DNA of 64,000 nt from Heterocephalus glaber (lineage: Eukaryota > Chordata > Mammalia > Rodentia > Bathyergidae): assembly GCF_000247695.1 (NCBI RefSeq), contig NW_004624776.1, forward strand, positions 12,136,521 through 12,200,520, written 5' to 3'. Made by a program: the position numbers and the translations under genes. The number at the start of each line of letters is the position of its first letter. Within the stretch, counting starts at the first letter, position 1. Positions 11,799 to 43,368 of the stretch are shown in pieces. The notes below the pieces were generated by a model. The model was not told the origin of the DNA and did no database searches. It was given only the letters and a program-made list of their open reading frames with translations.

Positions 11799-12620
11799 TT
11801 TGACATGTAGGTTCTGCCTATCCAGAAACAGGGATAACTTTACATTTTCATTTTCTTTTTTTTCTTTCCATTTTCTGATATTCTTTTCAATTTCCTTTCC
11901 AGAGTACTGGTTTTCATTTCCTTGGCTAGATTAATTCCTATTATTTGATGTTTTCTTGATGCTATCGTGCATGGTATTGTTTTCCTAATTTCTCAGTGAG
12001 TTTATTTTTGGTGTGCAGAAACAATACTGATTTTTGTATCTTGCTACACTTTGAACTTGTTTATAAACTCTAGCAGTCGTCTATGTAAAGGATCATGGCA
12101 TCTGCAAATAAGATGATATCTCAGTGTAGTTTTAATTTGCATTTCTTGAATGGCCAGAAATGTTGAACATTTTTTTTAATGTATTTATTGGCCATTTGTA
12201 CTTCTTTATCTGAGAAGTGTCTATTCATTCCAGATGCCCAGTTTTGGATTGCATCTTTAAATTTGAGGGGTCTAATTGTTTTGAGTTCCTTATAATATTC
12301 TAGATATTAGCCCTTTGTCCAAGGAGTAGCTGGAAATTTTTTCCCATTCTGTAGGTTGACTGTTCATCCTGTTGGTGACTTCCTTTGGTGTGCAAAAGCT
12401 TTTTAGTTTGATGTGATCCCATTTGTTGATTCTGATATTATTTCTTGTGGAACTAGGGTTCTGATCAGAAAGTCTTAGCCTACATTTATGTCTTCAAGCA
12501 TTGTACTTATTTTAACTTCCAGCAGGTTGTTTTAATACTTAGATCTTTGATCCATTTTTAGTTTAGTACACATGTAGTGTAACTTGAGATCTGGAATTGT
12601 GATGTCCCCTGCCTTGTACT

Positions 12621-12632
12621 CCCCCCCCCCCC
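12621..12632. repeat. Poly-C run (12 bases)
   Basis: Uninterrupted run of twelve C inside L1 sequence; a likely length-variable and sequencing-error-prone site. Confidence 0.95.
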
Positions 12633-13629
12633 TTTGCTATTTCATGTCTCTTCTAGTTCCATACGAATTTTAGGGTGGTTTTCTCTAGTTCTGAGAGGAA
12701 TGGTATTGATATTTTCATTGGGATTGCATTAATCTGTATAACAATTTTGGAAGTATGGCCATTTTGCCTATATTATTCTGCCTATCCAGGAACAGGGGAT
12801 ATCCTTCCATTTTCTGTTAGCTTCTTTGATCTTTTTCAGAGTATTATAGTTTTCACTGTAGAGGTATTTCACTTCCTTGCTTATGTTAATAACTAAGCAT
12901 TTCATTTTTCTTGATATTATCGTGAAAGTTGTTGTTTCCCTAATTTCTCTCTCAGTGAGTTTGTTACTGGTGTAAGGAACTCTCTTGATTTTTGAGTGTT
13001 GACTTTGTATTCTGTTAAGCTACTAAATTTGGTTATTCTAGGAGTCTACTGGTGGAATTTTGGTGGTCTTCTGTGTAAAGGATCACGTCATCTGCAAATA
13101 ATGATCATTAAACTTCTTCCTTTCCTATCCATAACCTTTTTCTTTCTCTTGTCTAACTACTTACCCTGGCTAATGTTTTGAGAACTATATTGAACAGGAG
13201 TAGTGATTGTGGACACTCTTGCCTTGCTCCTGATTTTAAAGTGAAAGTTTTCAGCTTCTCTCCATTTAGTATGATGTTGGTCATTGATTTGTCATATATG
13301 GCTTTTATCAGATTGAGATAAAATTGTTGCTTTTTCAGGTTTTTTTTTTTTTATCATGGATGATGTTGGATTTTGTCAAATGTTTATTCTGCATCTATTG
13401 AGATGATCATGTGTTTTTTGCTTTTGCTTCTGTGTATATGCTGTATGTATTACATTTATTGATTTGCATATATTGAACCATACCTACATCCTACTTGGTC
13501 CTGGTGTATGATCTTTTTGATGATTTGCTTCATTCTGTTTGCCAGTATCTTATTGAGGAGTTTTGCATCTATCTTCATTAAAAAGATTGCCTGTAGTCCT
13601 CTTTTTTTGGTTTAGTCCTTGTCAGGTGT

Positions 13630-14540
13630 CAGATGGAGACTGGTTCAGGCCTGGGACACACAGTGGGAACTCAGGTGAGCCCAGGACTGATGTGGAGTGC
13701 TAGACAGAGACTCTGGTGGGCCCAGGGAGGGAATGGGGTGTGGGTCATCTGGTGTAGACTCTATTGGGCCCAGGGGCAGTGCTGGGTGTCTAGTGGAGAA
13801 TCTAGAGGATGTGCGACCAGCTAAAAACACCAGATGGAGGCTCAGGTGGGTTCAGGGTGCCCAGTAGAGACCCAGGTGTGCTGGGGACTCATGCAGGGAG
13901 ACTCTGGTGGGCCCAGGGAGGGTGGCAGATGCTGGGTGGAGACTTAGGTGGGCCCAGGACACCAGGCAGAGATTCAAGTTGGGAGTGGGACCAGTGCTGA
14001 ATGCCAAAGACTTCAGCAGGCATGAGAGTGGTCTAATATACTGTGCAGAGACTCAGGTGGGTCTGAGCCACCCACCAAAGATCCAGATGCACCTGGGACA
14101 GATGGAGGGTGCAAGATATCCATCTAGTGTGCCCAGAGAGGGTATGGGCACCTGGGTCTGAGTGGAGGCTCTAGAAGGCTGGGGCACCAGGTAGAGACTC
14201 ACGTAGGTTCAGAGAGTCCAGTGGAGACCCAGGTTGCCCAGCAGTGGTGCTACATGCCAGTTGAAGACTCCAGTAGGTCCAGCAAGAGTGTAGGGCAATG
14301 GTTGCTGGGTGGAGACTGAAGTGAGCCCATGGTGGCAGGCATGGACTCAAGCAGGTCTGGTGTCCGCACTAGGTGTTAGAGACCCTGGCAGGCATGGAAC
14401 CAAAGAAGTGCTAGGCAGTGGCTCAGGCAGGCCCAGGTCACTCAGTGGGGAGTCAGGTGGGCCCAGTACAGGTGGGGGTGCCAGATGGTGACTGAGGCAG
14501 GCACAAGCATTTGGGTGGACTCAGCAGTCACTGATCACTT
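13630..14540. repeat. GC-rich degenerate minisatellite (VNTR-like)
   Basis: About 0.9 kb of irregular tandem repeats built from 'gagactcaggtgggcccag'-like units with variable spacers (for example around 13700, 13845, 13905, 13945, 14050, 14205, 14450). It is far more GC-rich than its surroundings. Frames across it reflect the repeat, not a protein. It sits where L1 ORF2 sequence is expected. Confidence 0.8.
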
Positions 14541-14990
14541 GTTCACAGTTGAGTGGGTGGGGAGTTTCCTCTGTCCTTGATGAGCACTGGCAAGGATGCT
14601 GCAGGGGTGCAGTTTTCTCTGTACTTAGAGAGGGGATTATGGGACAAAGAGGCCCATATACCCAGAGTCTATCCTAGGAGACTAGTCTGCAGCACTCCTT
14701 GGTTTATTTGGGAAGTTCTCAAGGTGGCTGCTCCTGGGATGAGCACAGATGTGGGCCATGTAGACAAGACCTGGCCGGACCATTTACCCCTTTTAACTAC
14801 TATCCAGATGTTTTGTTTGGTGTACATGTATCTTCTTTCAAATTGATTTTCTGTATCAGGGTGTAAATCCCTCTTCTGCTTCCAATGTCTTGAGTTTTCA
14901 GTGATCTGACTTGAGTATCTCTGACATGATTCCTCCTCTAGTCAGCTATGCTGGATCTCCCCGATTCTTTCATATTTATTTAAGCATGCT
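14541..14990. other. Unassigned block between minisatellite and L1
   Basis: About 450 bp, moderately GC-rich, with no L1 or SINE similarity that I can recognise. It continues the non-L1 block begun by the minisatellite, so both could have arrived together. Confidence 0.4.
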
Positions 14991-15750
14991 TTATAAGGTA
15001 GTATGTAGTCTCTTTTGGACAAAGTTCCACGTTTTGCTAAGAACGTGAATTTTGTTGTTGGGTGGAACACTCTGTAGATATTGATTAAGTCTATTTGTTT
15101 GAAGGTGTGTTTCAACACAATATTTGTTGATTTTTTGTCTAGTTAATCTATTTGTGATAGTGATATATTGAAGTGCACCACTATAGTTGTGCTGATTATT
15201 TATCTGATCTTTTATGTCAAGTAGTGTTTGCTGTATAAAGTTGGGTACAGTGTATATGTTCAGTGTATGTATATTTATAATTGTTCTCTTCCTGTTGAAC
15301 TGTTTCCTTCACCAATAAGTAGTTATGTCTTTGCCTCTTCTGATCAGTTCTGGCTTGAAGTTCAATTTGTCTGAAAATAGGATAGCTACACCTGCTTGTT
15401 TTGGGGCTCCCATTCCACGTAAGATTATTTTCAATTCTTTGATTTTTAGTTTATGAATTTCTTTTAGGATTAAATGTTTCTTGTAATCTACATCTTTAAC
15501 TGGGAAGTTGAGACCATTTACATTGAGAGTTATTACTGAAAGTTATTGACTTACTCCTTTCATTGCCTTACTTCCCGGTTGATGATTCCCTTTTTCTCCC
15601 TTCTGCTTTAACTGCCCACCCTACCTGGTATATTCGTTCCATTAGACTTTTTGTCATTGCTGGTTTCATCATTTTGTAGGTTATCCTGGAGAATTTTTCA
15701 AATTTTTCAAAGTGCTGGTTTGGCAGTTAGCGATTTCTTAAGGTGCTCTG

Positions 15751-15945
15751 TTATGGAAGAACCTTATTTCTCCATTGATTTTGGAAGATGATTTTGCATT
15801 GTTTAGTCTGGGTTGGAAGTTGTTCTTTTAGGGCTTGAAACACTTTACCCCTTGCTCTCATGGCTTTTCTGGTTTGTGTTGAGGAGTCTGCTGTTAATTC
15901 TAATGGGTTTATCTTTATAAGTAATTTGTTGCTTTTCTCCAACAA
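15751..15945 (-). pseudogene. L1 ORF1 C-terminal remnant
   Basis: A minus-strand frame with the pattern ELTADSSTQTRKAMRARGKV followed by FQALKE, similar to the C-terminal domain of L1 ORF1p (RNA-binding chaperone), where a TADFS-T-RKA-R--W--VFQ-LKE pattern is conserved. It is short, degenerate and non-functional. Confidence 0.6.
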
Positions 15946-18779
15946 CTTTGAAGATTATGTCCTTGTGCTAGACTTCTGGGGTTTTCACCACATGTTATAT
16001 ACAAGTTCTTTCTTGATTGTGGGTATTTGGGGTTGTATATGCCTCACTTGCCTATACGCTGAATTCTTTCCCGCAAACTTGCTAAGTTTTCTGCTATTAT
16101 TTCTGTAAACAGGGTTTTTATGCCATTTATGCTGTCTTCTGATTGTTCACTAATTCTAATCAATCTGCTTAGTCTTTGCATCATCTAGCAACTGTTGGAT
16201 TCATTTTCAATGTTTTTTTTTTTTTAAGCTATCTCTGAGGACACAGTCACCTGTATCAGGCTTATCTTTTTGTTCTGACGCTGCTGTCACATTGGTCACT
16301 TCTGCTGACCATACATTCAACAGAATTTTTAATCACCTGTATTTCTGTTTGTTACCTTTTCATGGACTGTAGCTCTCTGCTAAACCGATCACTAATGTTT
16401 TATATCATTTTGTTTAGCTCAGCTAGTTTTCTATTAATGTCCTCTTTAAGGTCACTATTTTGCTAAGTAAATCTATTATCTGTTTATTGTATCTTCTTTG
16501 AACTTGCCAAGTAGTTAATCAATCTTTTCTTTTTTTTTGGACTCCTCTTTTATAACTTTGTATAATTCAGATGTTTGGCTTTTGATTTCCACCCCACAGA
16601 TGCCTGATGGATCAGCACTGGGGGACTTGGGTGTTTCTGGAGGCATTTTATTGCCTTGTTTTCTCATATTTCTCCTGGGTTGTGTGTGTCTGTGTGTACA
16701 AGCATGTTGAGGGTTGCAGGTCAATTACAATGAAAGTTTTGTTGCTAGTATGGAGATCACTTTAGTGTCTGCTTTCTATTGATATGTTCTAGGCATGGTT
16801 AACTATAGGCTTTTACCTCTGTCCCAAGAACCAATCACCTCCCTTAATTTGGGGAGGAAGGATCCAATGCAATTGGTCCAGGACCCCACATTCTCCTGAA
16901 ATGAACAAAAGTACTGTAGATGATACAAAGACAAACCAGATATTGACATACAGTAAAGACAATAACAACAACTATGTCATCAGGGCAAGACCAATGAAAT
17001 CAGCAACAATAGAATCGAAGACAAACCAGATATAGATATACCATAAAAACTAGTAAATGCTACCCCTGTATACTCTTAACAGTAGAATTTTATAGTTATA
17101 ATATAGACACAAAGACAAATCAAATATTGACATAAATTATCTACTAGACACAAAAACTAAACCTCCATTAATAGAAATTTAAAAATAGCATAGTCAAATA
17201 TCAAAGCTTAATAATCATACTAATAAAGATGGAGAAGGTGGAAAAAGGAAAGTGAAAGTAAAATTTGAAAAAGAAAACATAAAAATGAGAGAAAATTGAG
17301 ATAAAGAACCCTATTAAGTAGTAAAAGAAAATTAATGGAGTTAGATATAAATAACAGAAAAGAACAAATAGAGCAAATTAAAGAAGAAAAAGGGAAAAAA
17401 CACACGATTCCCAAATCAAACAATGAATAAAAAGATAACTGAGTGAAAAAAAATTCCTGTTTTTGAATGAGTGGTTTGTTTCCAGGGTTTGCCATATTGC
17501 AATCCACCAGATATGGGGGAGAGACACTGAGTCACTACAAAGACCTACTTTGTTTCCATGCTCAAACACTTTTATGTCAATGTTGAATCCTGAACTACTC
17601 TTCCTCTGGTGTGCTTGGTCACTGGTGTTCACTCTAAGGCTGTATTCACTCCAGCCGCTCCCAGTTTCTGAGTCCTTCTATGTGCTCCATGCTGTAGCTT
17701 TCTAACTAGTTTTAAAGCTCATGGGTTTGTGAGGTATCCCCCATGCTCCAGAGATCTCTGTCCATACACCCCAGCCTGCAGCAACTGTCCAAGATAAGGT
17801 ATATCCCAGATCATAATGGCAGATGGGGAAAGATACAACTGAGCTCTCTTGGTATAAGTAGTGGGGTAGGGAGTCAAGCAGTTTGCTGAGCTTAATGCCA
17901 GCACTTTCAGAACTAGTCCTCATGGAAAGCCAAACACATCCGGCCCGGATTCCCACCACAGAGAGTGGAACCCTCATGTTGTTCCCAGTCTGAGCTTAAA
18001 TTTCCCAAGGTGTCTATGTCTTGTTCATGCCCTCTCTGTAACTGTCTCTTATGGTCATCTCCTATCCAATCACTATGGGAGGGTGATCTCAGAAACTCAA
18101 ACTGTAGTTTTTCTGTAGTCTTTACCCCTTCCCCAAATGGCTCCTGATTAAATACTCTAAAATATGGTGGGCTCAACACTGAATTTCTTCTCCAACTCTA
18201 GTCTGCCATGTGGAAGGAGTCACTTTCACAGTAAAACCAGTTTTTGCAGTGTATAACAACCATGAGCTTTTCCTGGGGTTAGCACTGTAGGTAGACCTGG
18301 TCCATTATTTTTCCCTGGAGCTGCTGACCACTTCCTGGCTTACCTTGTATTAGCAAAGAGAGGTCCCCCTCCCCGGGAGCCTAGGTTAATCTTCTAGGCT
18401 GCTTCATTCTTGTTCTGTATTGTGTTCTGTTTCTCCATCTTCTCTGTTTCTAGTTTTCCTTTCAGTTCCCTCCCTATTCCCAGAGATCTACTTTTATTTT
18501 CCAACTCCTGGAGAGAATGTATTTTGCTGCCAGTCTTTACACTGCCATTTTTAATATCCTTGTGTTGTTAGTGAAATTACAGCTTGTGGTAATTTATTAA
18601 AGCAGTGTTGAGGTTCAGAAAAGGTTACTGCAAAGTCTAGCATTTCAATACTTTGAACTAAAGAAAAATGGAAGGCCTACAAAACTACCTCAGAACTCAG
18701 GTCCCTCCAGGAACGTCTGTTCCTCCCCCACTGTTTCACTCACTATTTATGAGACTATAGTTAGGCCCTCTTGTAGTTG

Positions 18780-20200
18780 CTGGGAGTCTTGTAGTGAATG
18801 AAAACTACTCTCTTGGAGTTTCTCTTCTAGTAGGGGAAGAAAAACAATCAATGGGTATACTTGTTACTGATGCTAAGTGCTATGTAGGAAAGCAAAACAG
18901 GCAAAGGGATGTCTCAAGAGATAAAATTTATCAGATTCAGAGGAAATAAGAGTAAGCCAAAAAACTTAATGCGGGAGCAGCAGATGAAACAGTAAGGATA
19001 AAAACCTGATATAAGCTGTGCTTGGCAGGAATCAGAAACAGCAAGGAATGGTGAAGTTGGGGAGAGGCAGATGGAGAGGAGAACAACAGAAGATGGGAGT
19101 GTAAGAGGCCAGAACATGTACAGACTTGGGCTCAGTAAGGATCTAGCTTTTACTGAATAAGATGTGCTTGAGGGATATGAGGAGCGGAATGACATAATCT
19201 CAGTGCTAAAAGGTTCTTAAAAAGATGGTGGGTGGAGTGGGGTAGGGTAGGGTAGGGTTGGGTGTAGGGAGCAAGGATAGAAGTAGGCAAATCACTGGAG
19301 CAGACTAGAAGTGACTGTTGCTTGGCACAGGGTGTGCAGTTAAGGTGACAGACTGATCAGGGACACAGGTGCTTTTTGATGAACAATGGGTTTATGTCCA
19401 GATAAACCCATTGTCAGTTGAAAATATCATGTTTAGAATGTATTAAATACACTTAACCTACATTCTTGCTTAGCAACACAGTACACTGTAAGGTATTGTT
19501 GGTATTCTCTTGTGATTGTGGGGCTGACCGGGAGCTACAGTTACTGCTGCTGCCCAGCATCCAGAGAGGACAGGACAGTATATCACTAGCTTAGGGGAAA
19601 AAAAATAAAAATTCAAAATTCTAAGTACGAGTTTCTATTGAATGTAGTTCACTTTTACATCATAATGTCAAACCATCAAGGTGGGGACTGCACATTTTAA
19701 AGAGAGCCTGTGTGATTAATTTCTGCAAAGGATGTAGAGTATGTTAGAGAGGATGGGGCCAAAGCTGCTGCCTGGCCCAGACCACAGGAAGGGCAAGTGC
19801 TCACCCACAGACCCAGGTAACTCTAGAAGAGGAGGAGGACGGGTATGTCATTCTGGGTGTGAGTATAATCAGTATAGATAGTGACTAGTAGTAAGTCAGA
19901 CAGGACAGGTATCTACACTGGAAACCTAGGGATCACTAGCCTATTATACACATGCCTGAGTGGCATCACCTATGGTACAAATGTGGAGGCAGAGGTGAGA
20001 CCTGCAATGAAAAAGGATCCCTGCTCTCAGGAAGCTTCCATTCCACTGGAAAGAAACAGAAAGCCAGCAAATAGATGTCATCAGTCAAATGATAAATGCT
20101 ATGTAGAAAAATTAAGGTGGGGAACAGGATAGAGAATGCTGGTAGGAATAGGCATGTGGACATCATTTGCTACATATGGAACCTGAAGGTCAAGCAGAAT
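18780..20200 (-). repeat. L2 fossils, minus orientation
   Basis: 18780-19230 and about 20000-20160 show diverged L2-like features on the minus strand (for example 'aggtatcaggaagcttccattcc'-like 'tctcaggaagcttccattcc' and 'gataaatgctatgtagaaaa'). A short GGTAG-rich run occurs at 19240-19262. The open frames here show no known protein. Confidence 0.4.
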
Positions 20201-20540
20201 ATAAGAAGTTCATGGTCACCACCACTAGTCTTAACACCATGAGATTGGATAGGATCGTTCAGGGAATGAGCATGAGAGTGAAATAAGGAAATCTGAGAAC
20301 TCAGCTCAGCCCCTAGACACTAATATTTAGAGTAGAACTTATAATGACTTGATTTTAGAAATTCAAGTAGGAAGAGGAGATGAGCTGTTGGTGGAGCAGC
20401 CTTCTCTCCAAGCCACTTAAATTTGCTCAATCTTTAGGCTAGCTTGAGGTGAGAGGCCTTACAGCTATTTTGCCTAACACACATTCCTCAGACTGTTTCA
20501 TCAGAAACAACTGGGGAATGTGTTAAAAATGAGGATTCTG

Positions 20541-20627
20541 GGCCGGGGATTTAGCTCAGTGGCGCCGCCACCTGCCCCAGAAGCTCAAGGTCCTGAGTTT
20601 GATTCCCAGTACAAAAAAACCACAAAA
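20541..20627 (+). mobile_element. ID-type SINE with target-site duplication
   Basis: Starts ggccggggatttagctcagt, with a B-box-like 'gagtttgattccc' and an A-rich tail. Flanked by 'aggattct' on both sides (20532-20539 and 20628-20635), an L1-mediated duplication. Confidence 0.85.
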
Positions 20628-20639
20628 GGATTCTATGTT

Positions 20640-21425
20640 TAATCCTAACCTTACTGAATCAACCTTGGGGACCAGATGTTAAGGGGGAAAAATGTTCCAC
20701 ATGATTCTCATATCCACTGTGTTTGAAAATCACTGCATTAAAGACATGGAAAAACATTAAAAGATAATTAAAATGGAAGAGATATAAGGCATGGTAAGGG
20801 AAAATACTGACAGAGGCCAAATTGGAGGGCTTTAACTGAATTTTGTGGTTGCAGGGAGCTCCTAAGGGTTCTAAGGAGGGGACTCTATCATCAGATCTAT
20901 GCAGAATGTGACTGAACTGGGGTGGGAAGACATTAAATGAAAATACAAATTCAGCTCCTTAAAATTATCACTACTGTTACTGTTAAGCATCAGTACTGAA
21001 ACTCCAATTTGTAAAAATGTTTCAGAATGTTTTTATATAAGTGAGTTGAGATTCTGAGTTTTAAAAAATGATCTGTATTTTGTGTTGAATGAGAAGGGAA
21101 AAAAATGATTTGGAATCAAACAGGCAAATCCTTGTCAGCTTAACACCAGAATGCCAGGGATTATTTCAGAGACCAAAGGTTCATCACTGTATCTTTCAAA
21201 TAGAGAGATATCTGTATGTTACATCTTACATGACTATACTAAGTGTAACAGAGAAAGAGGCCATATCTAAGACTAAGTCATTACTCCATTAGAGAGGTAG
21301 AATATACAGATATTATTAATAAAAACAACTGAAGAGATTTATCCAGAAGCTACTTGTTAAGGCATATTTTAAAATTAAAACAATAAAGCCTTTTGTGCAT
21401 ATAAAAAATACAGCTGACTCCATAT
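20640..21425. other. Intergenic stretch downstream of CDK8
   Basis: AT-rich sequence with possible L2 traces around 20800-20930. No gene or RNA seen. The frame at 21089-21292 resembles nothing that I know. Confidence 0.4.
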
Positions 21426-21445
21426 TTTGACTTATGAAAAATAAA

Positions 21446-21451
21446 TTTATT
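21446..21451 (-). terminator. Distal poly(A) signal AATAAA for CDK8
   Basis: Canonical AATAAA on the minus strand (TTTATT on the + strand) about 1.1 kb after the stop codon. This is the likely main 3' end; cleavage would be expected 10-30 nt downstream, near 21420-21435. Confidence 0.6.
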
Positions 21452-21486
21452 ACATAACACCTTGTTTTTAACAATGTTCAACTTTT

Positions 21487-21492
21487 TTTATT
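21487..21492 (-). terminator. Proximal poly(A) signal AATAAA for CDK8
   Basis: A second canonical AATAAA 41 nt upstream of the distal one, followed by an A-rich run. It may give an alternative, slightly shorter 3' end. Confidence 0.45.
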
Positions 21493-22575
21493 CAGAATAC
21501 TTGTGTCATTCATGTAAAATAGTTTGATACAGTACATTGTATGTTATAGGTTTTTTTTTCCTCAAAAATTCTAAGGCTCTCCTACTCCTTCTCCTTTGCT
21601 GAAGTAAGGGCACCCTAAACAACGTGCGAACAAGTTTGTAAAAAGAAAATTAAGTGAACAAAATTTTAATAGCACTACACCAACCAACTTTAAAATCAGG
21701 ACAAAATATCTGAATTGGATGCCGCACCTTTTAAAGGAAGTTATCATTCATGCTTTTTTCATCTTAAAGCATGCTCACAAATCAGCAACACCAACAGGAA
21801 AAATAAAACACTGTCTATGACATTCATTTTAGTTTGTTTGCTGAACCAAACAGGTTTCTATCAATGACAACATATTTAATTACTATCAAATAGCAGCTTT
21901 AATACCAGTCAAGTCATAGATTGAAAATAAAAAACTTCTAAGTTGGAAATTAATCTTTGGGAGTTTTGAAACCTTTCTGGAAAAACTGTGGCTTTGTGTA
22001 CTTTCAAAAGAATCCGAGCAATATCCTTGGTCAAAAAAACACTGATTAATGTAGAAAATGAATCAGCCCACCAATAAGACACTAAAAAGAAAGGTGTACC
22101 AAAATAATCTCATTTTGAGTCTTGGTTATTTTGAGTTAACATATACTGTTTTTTTTCAAGTACCAGTTAAACTTTGTGTCTGTGTGTACTATTGGTCAGA
22201 TAATGTTGTTACACTGAAAAGTCACCACATACAACAACAAATGCTTGCCCCTAGCACATTTCACAGCTTCAACTGCTACAGACTGTCACTGAAAAAAATG
22301 CATTGGTCAGTCTGAACCATGTCAAGTAAACTATGGAAGTAGCAAATCCACAACACAAACTGTGCTAGCACTTTCTTTTCAAGTCTAACTCCAAAATAGG
22401 TACAACTTGGAAGCCACTACCCCAATCTGTGAAAAGTGGTGGAACTTGGCTACTGGACATTTTGAAGATGTGGTTGTACAGTACATTCTCATGGCCCATA
22501 CCAGGTTCCTGCGGAGAGCTGCACAGTCAGCCCTGCAGCATTAGCAACAGTGCATTGACAAGATTCCGATGCAGC

Positions 22576-43368
<20,793 letters not shown>

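Larger units (their letters stand above)
11056..12114 (-). mobile_element. L1 3' portion (ORF2 C-terminal part), minus strand
   Basis: Antisense L1 ORF2 with a minus-strand open stretch (11798-11481). It shows the conserved C-terminal block '[20 protein letters not shown]' and the following YYKAT motif. It is interrupted by an ID SINE at 11258-11345. It repeats the same L1 interval as 12400-12760, so two L1 copies lie next to each other in the same orientation. The frame is broken and the copy is inactive. Confidence 0.8.
12115..18560 (-). mobile_element. Near-complete but disrupted L1, minus strand
   Basis: Read on the minus strand: 5'UTR about 18560-17200, ORF1 region about 17200-15700, ORF2 endonuclease part about 15530-15010, then a non-L1 GC-rich block at 14990-13630, then ORF2 reverse transcriptase and C-terminal parts at 13620-12120. 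The + strand shows well-known antisense L1 phrases such as 'attgagatgatcatgtg' and 'tattagccctttgtccaagg'. Many stops break both ORFs. The ORF2 interval between endonuclease and reverse transcriptase core is missing or replaced. The two halves may instead be separate L1 insertions. Confidence 0.7.
21430..22575 (-). other. CDK8: CDK8 3' untranslated region
   Basis: About 1.1 kb of AT-rich sequence between the CDK8 stop codon and two canonical poly(A) signals. No SINE or L1 interrupts it, in contrast with the flanks, which suggests constraint. The exact cleavage site cannot be seen; the lower border is placed just past the distal signal. Confidence 0.75.

Noticed and set aside
13633..14491. Several + strand frames rich in G, W and R
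   Set aside because: They are read through the minisatellite and have no protein hallmarks beyond its periodicity.
19236..19266. Telomere-like GGGTA/TAGGG run
   Set aside because: Only about four imperfect units and not TTAGGG; best seen as a short simple repeat.
20541..20627. Possible tRNA gene (A-box and B-box present)
   Set aside because: It has an A-rich tail and a target-site duplication and lacks a tRNA fold; it is an ID SINE. The same holds for the other ID copies.
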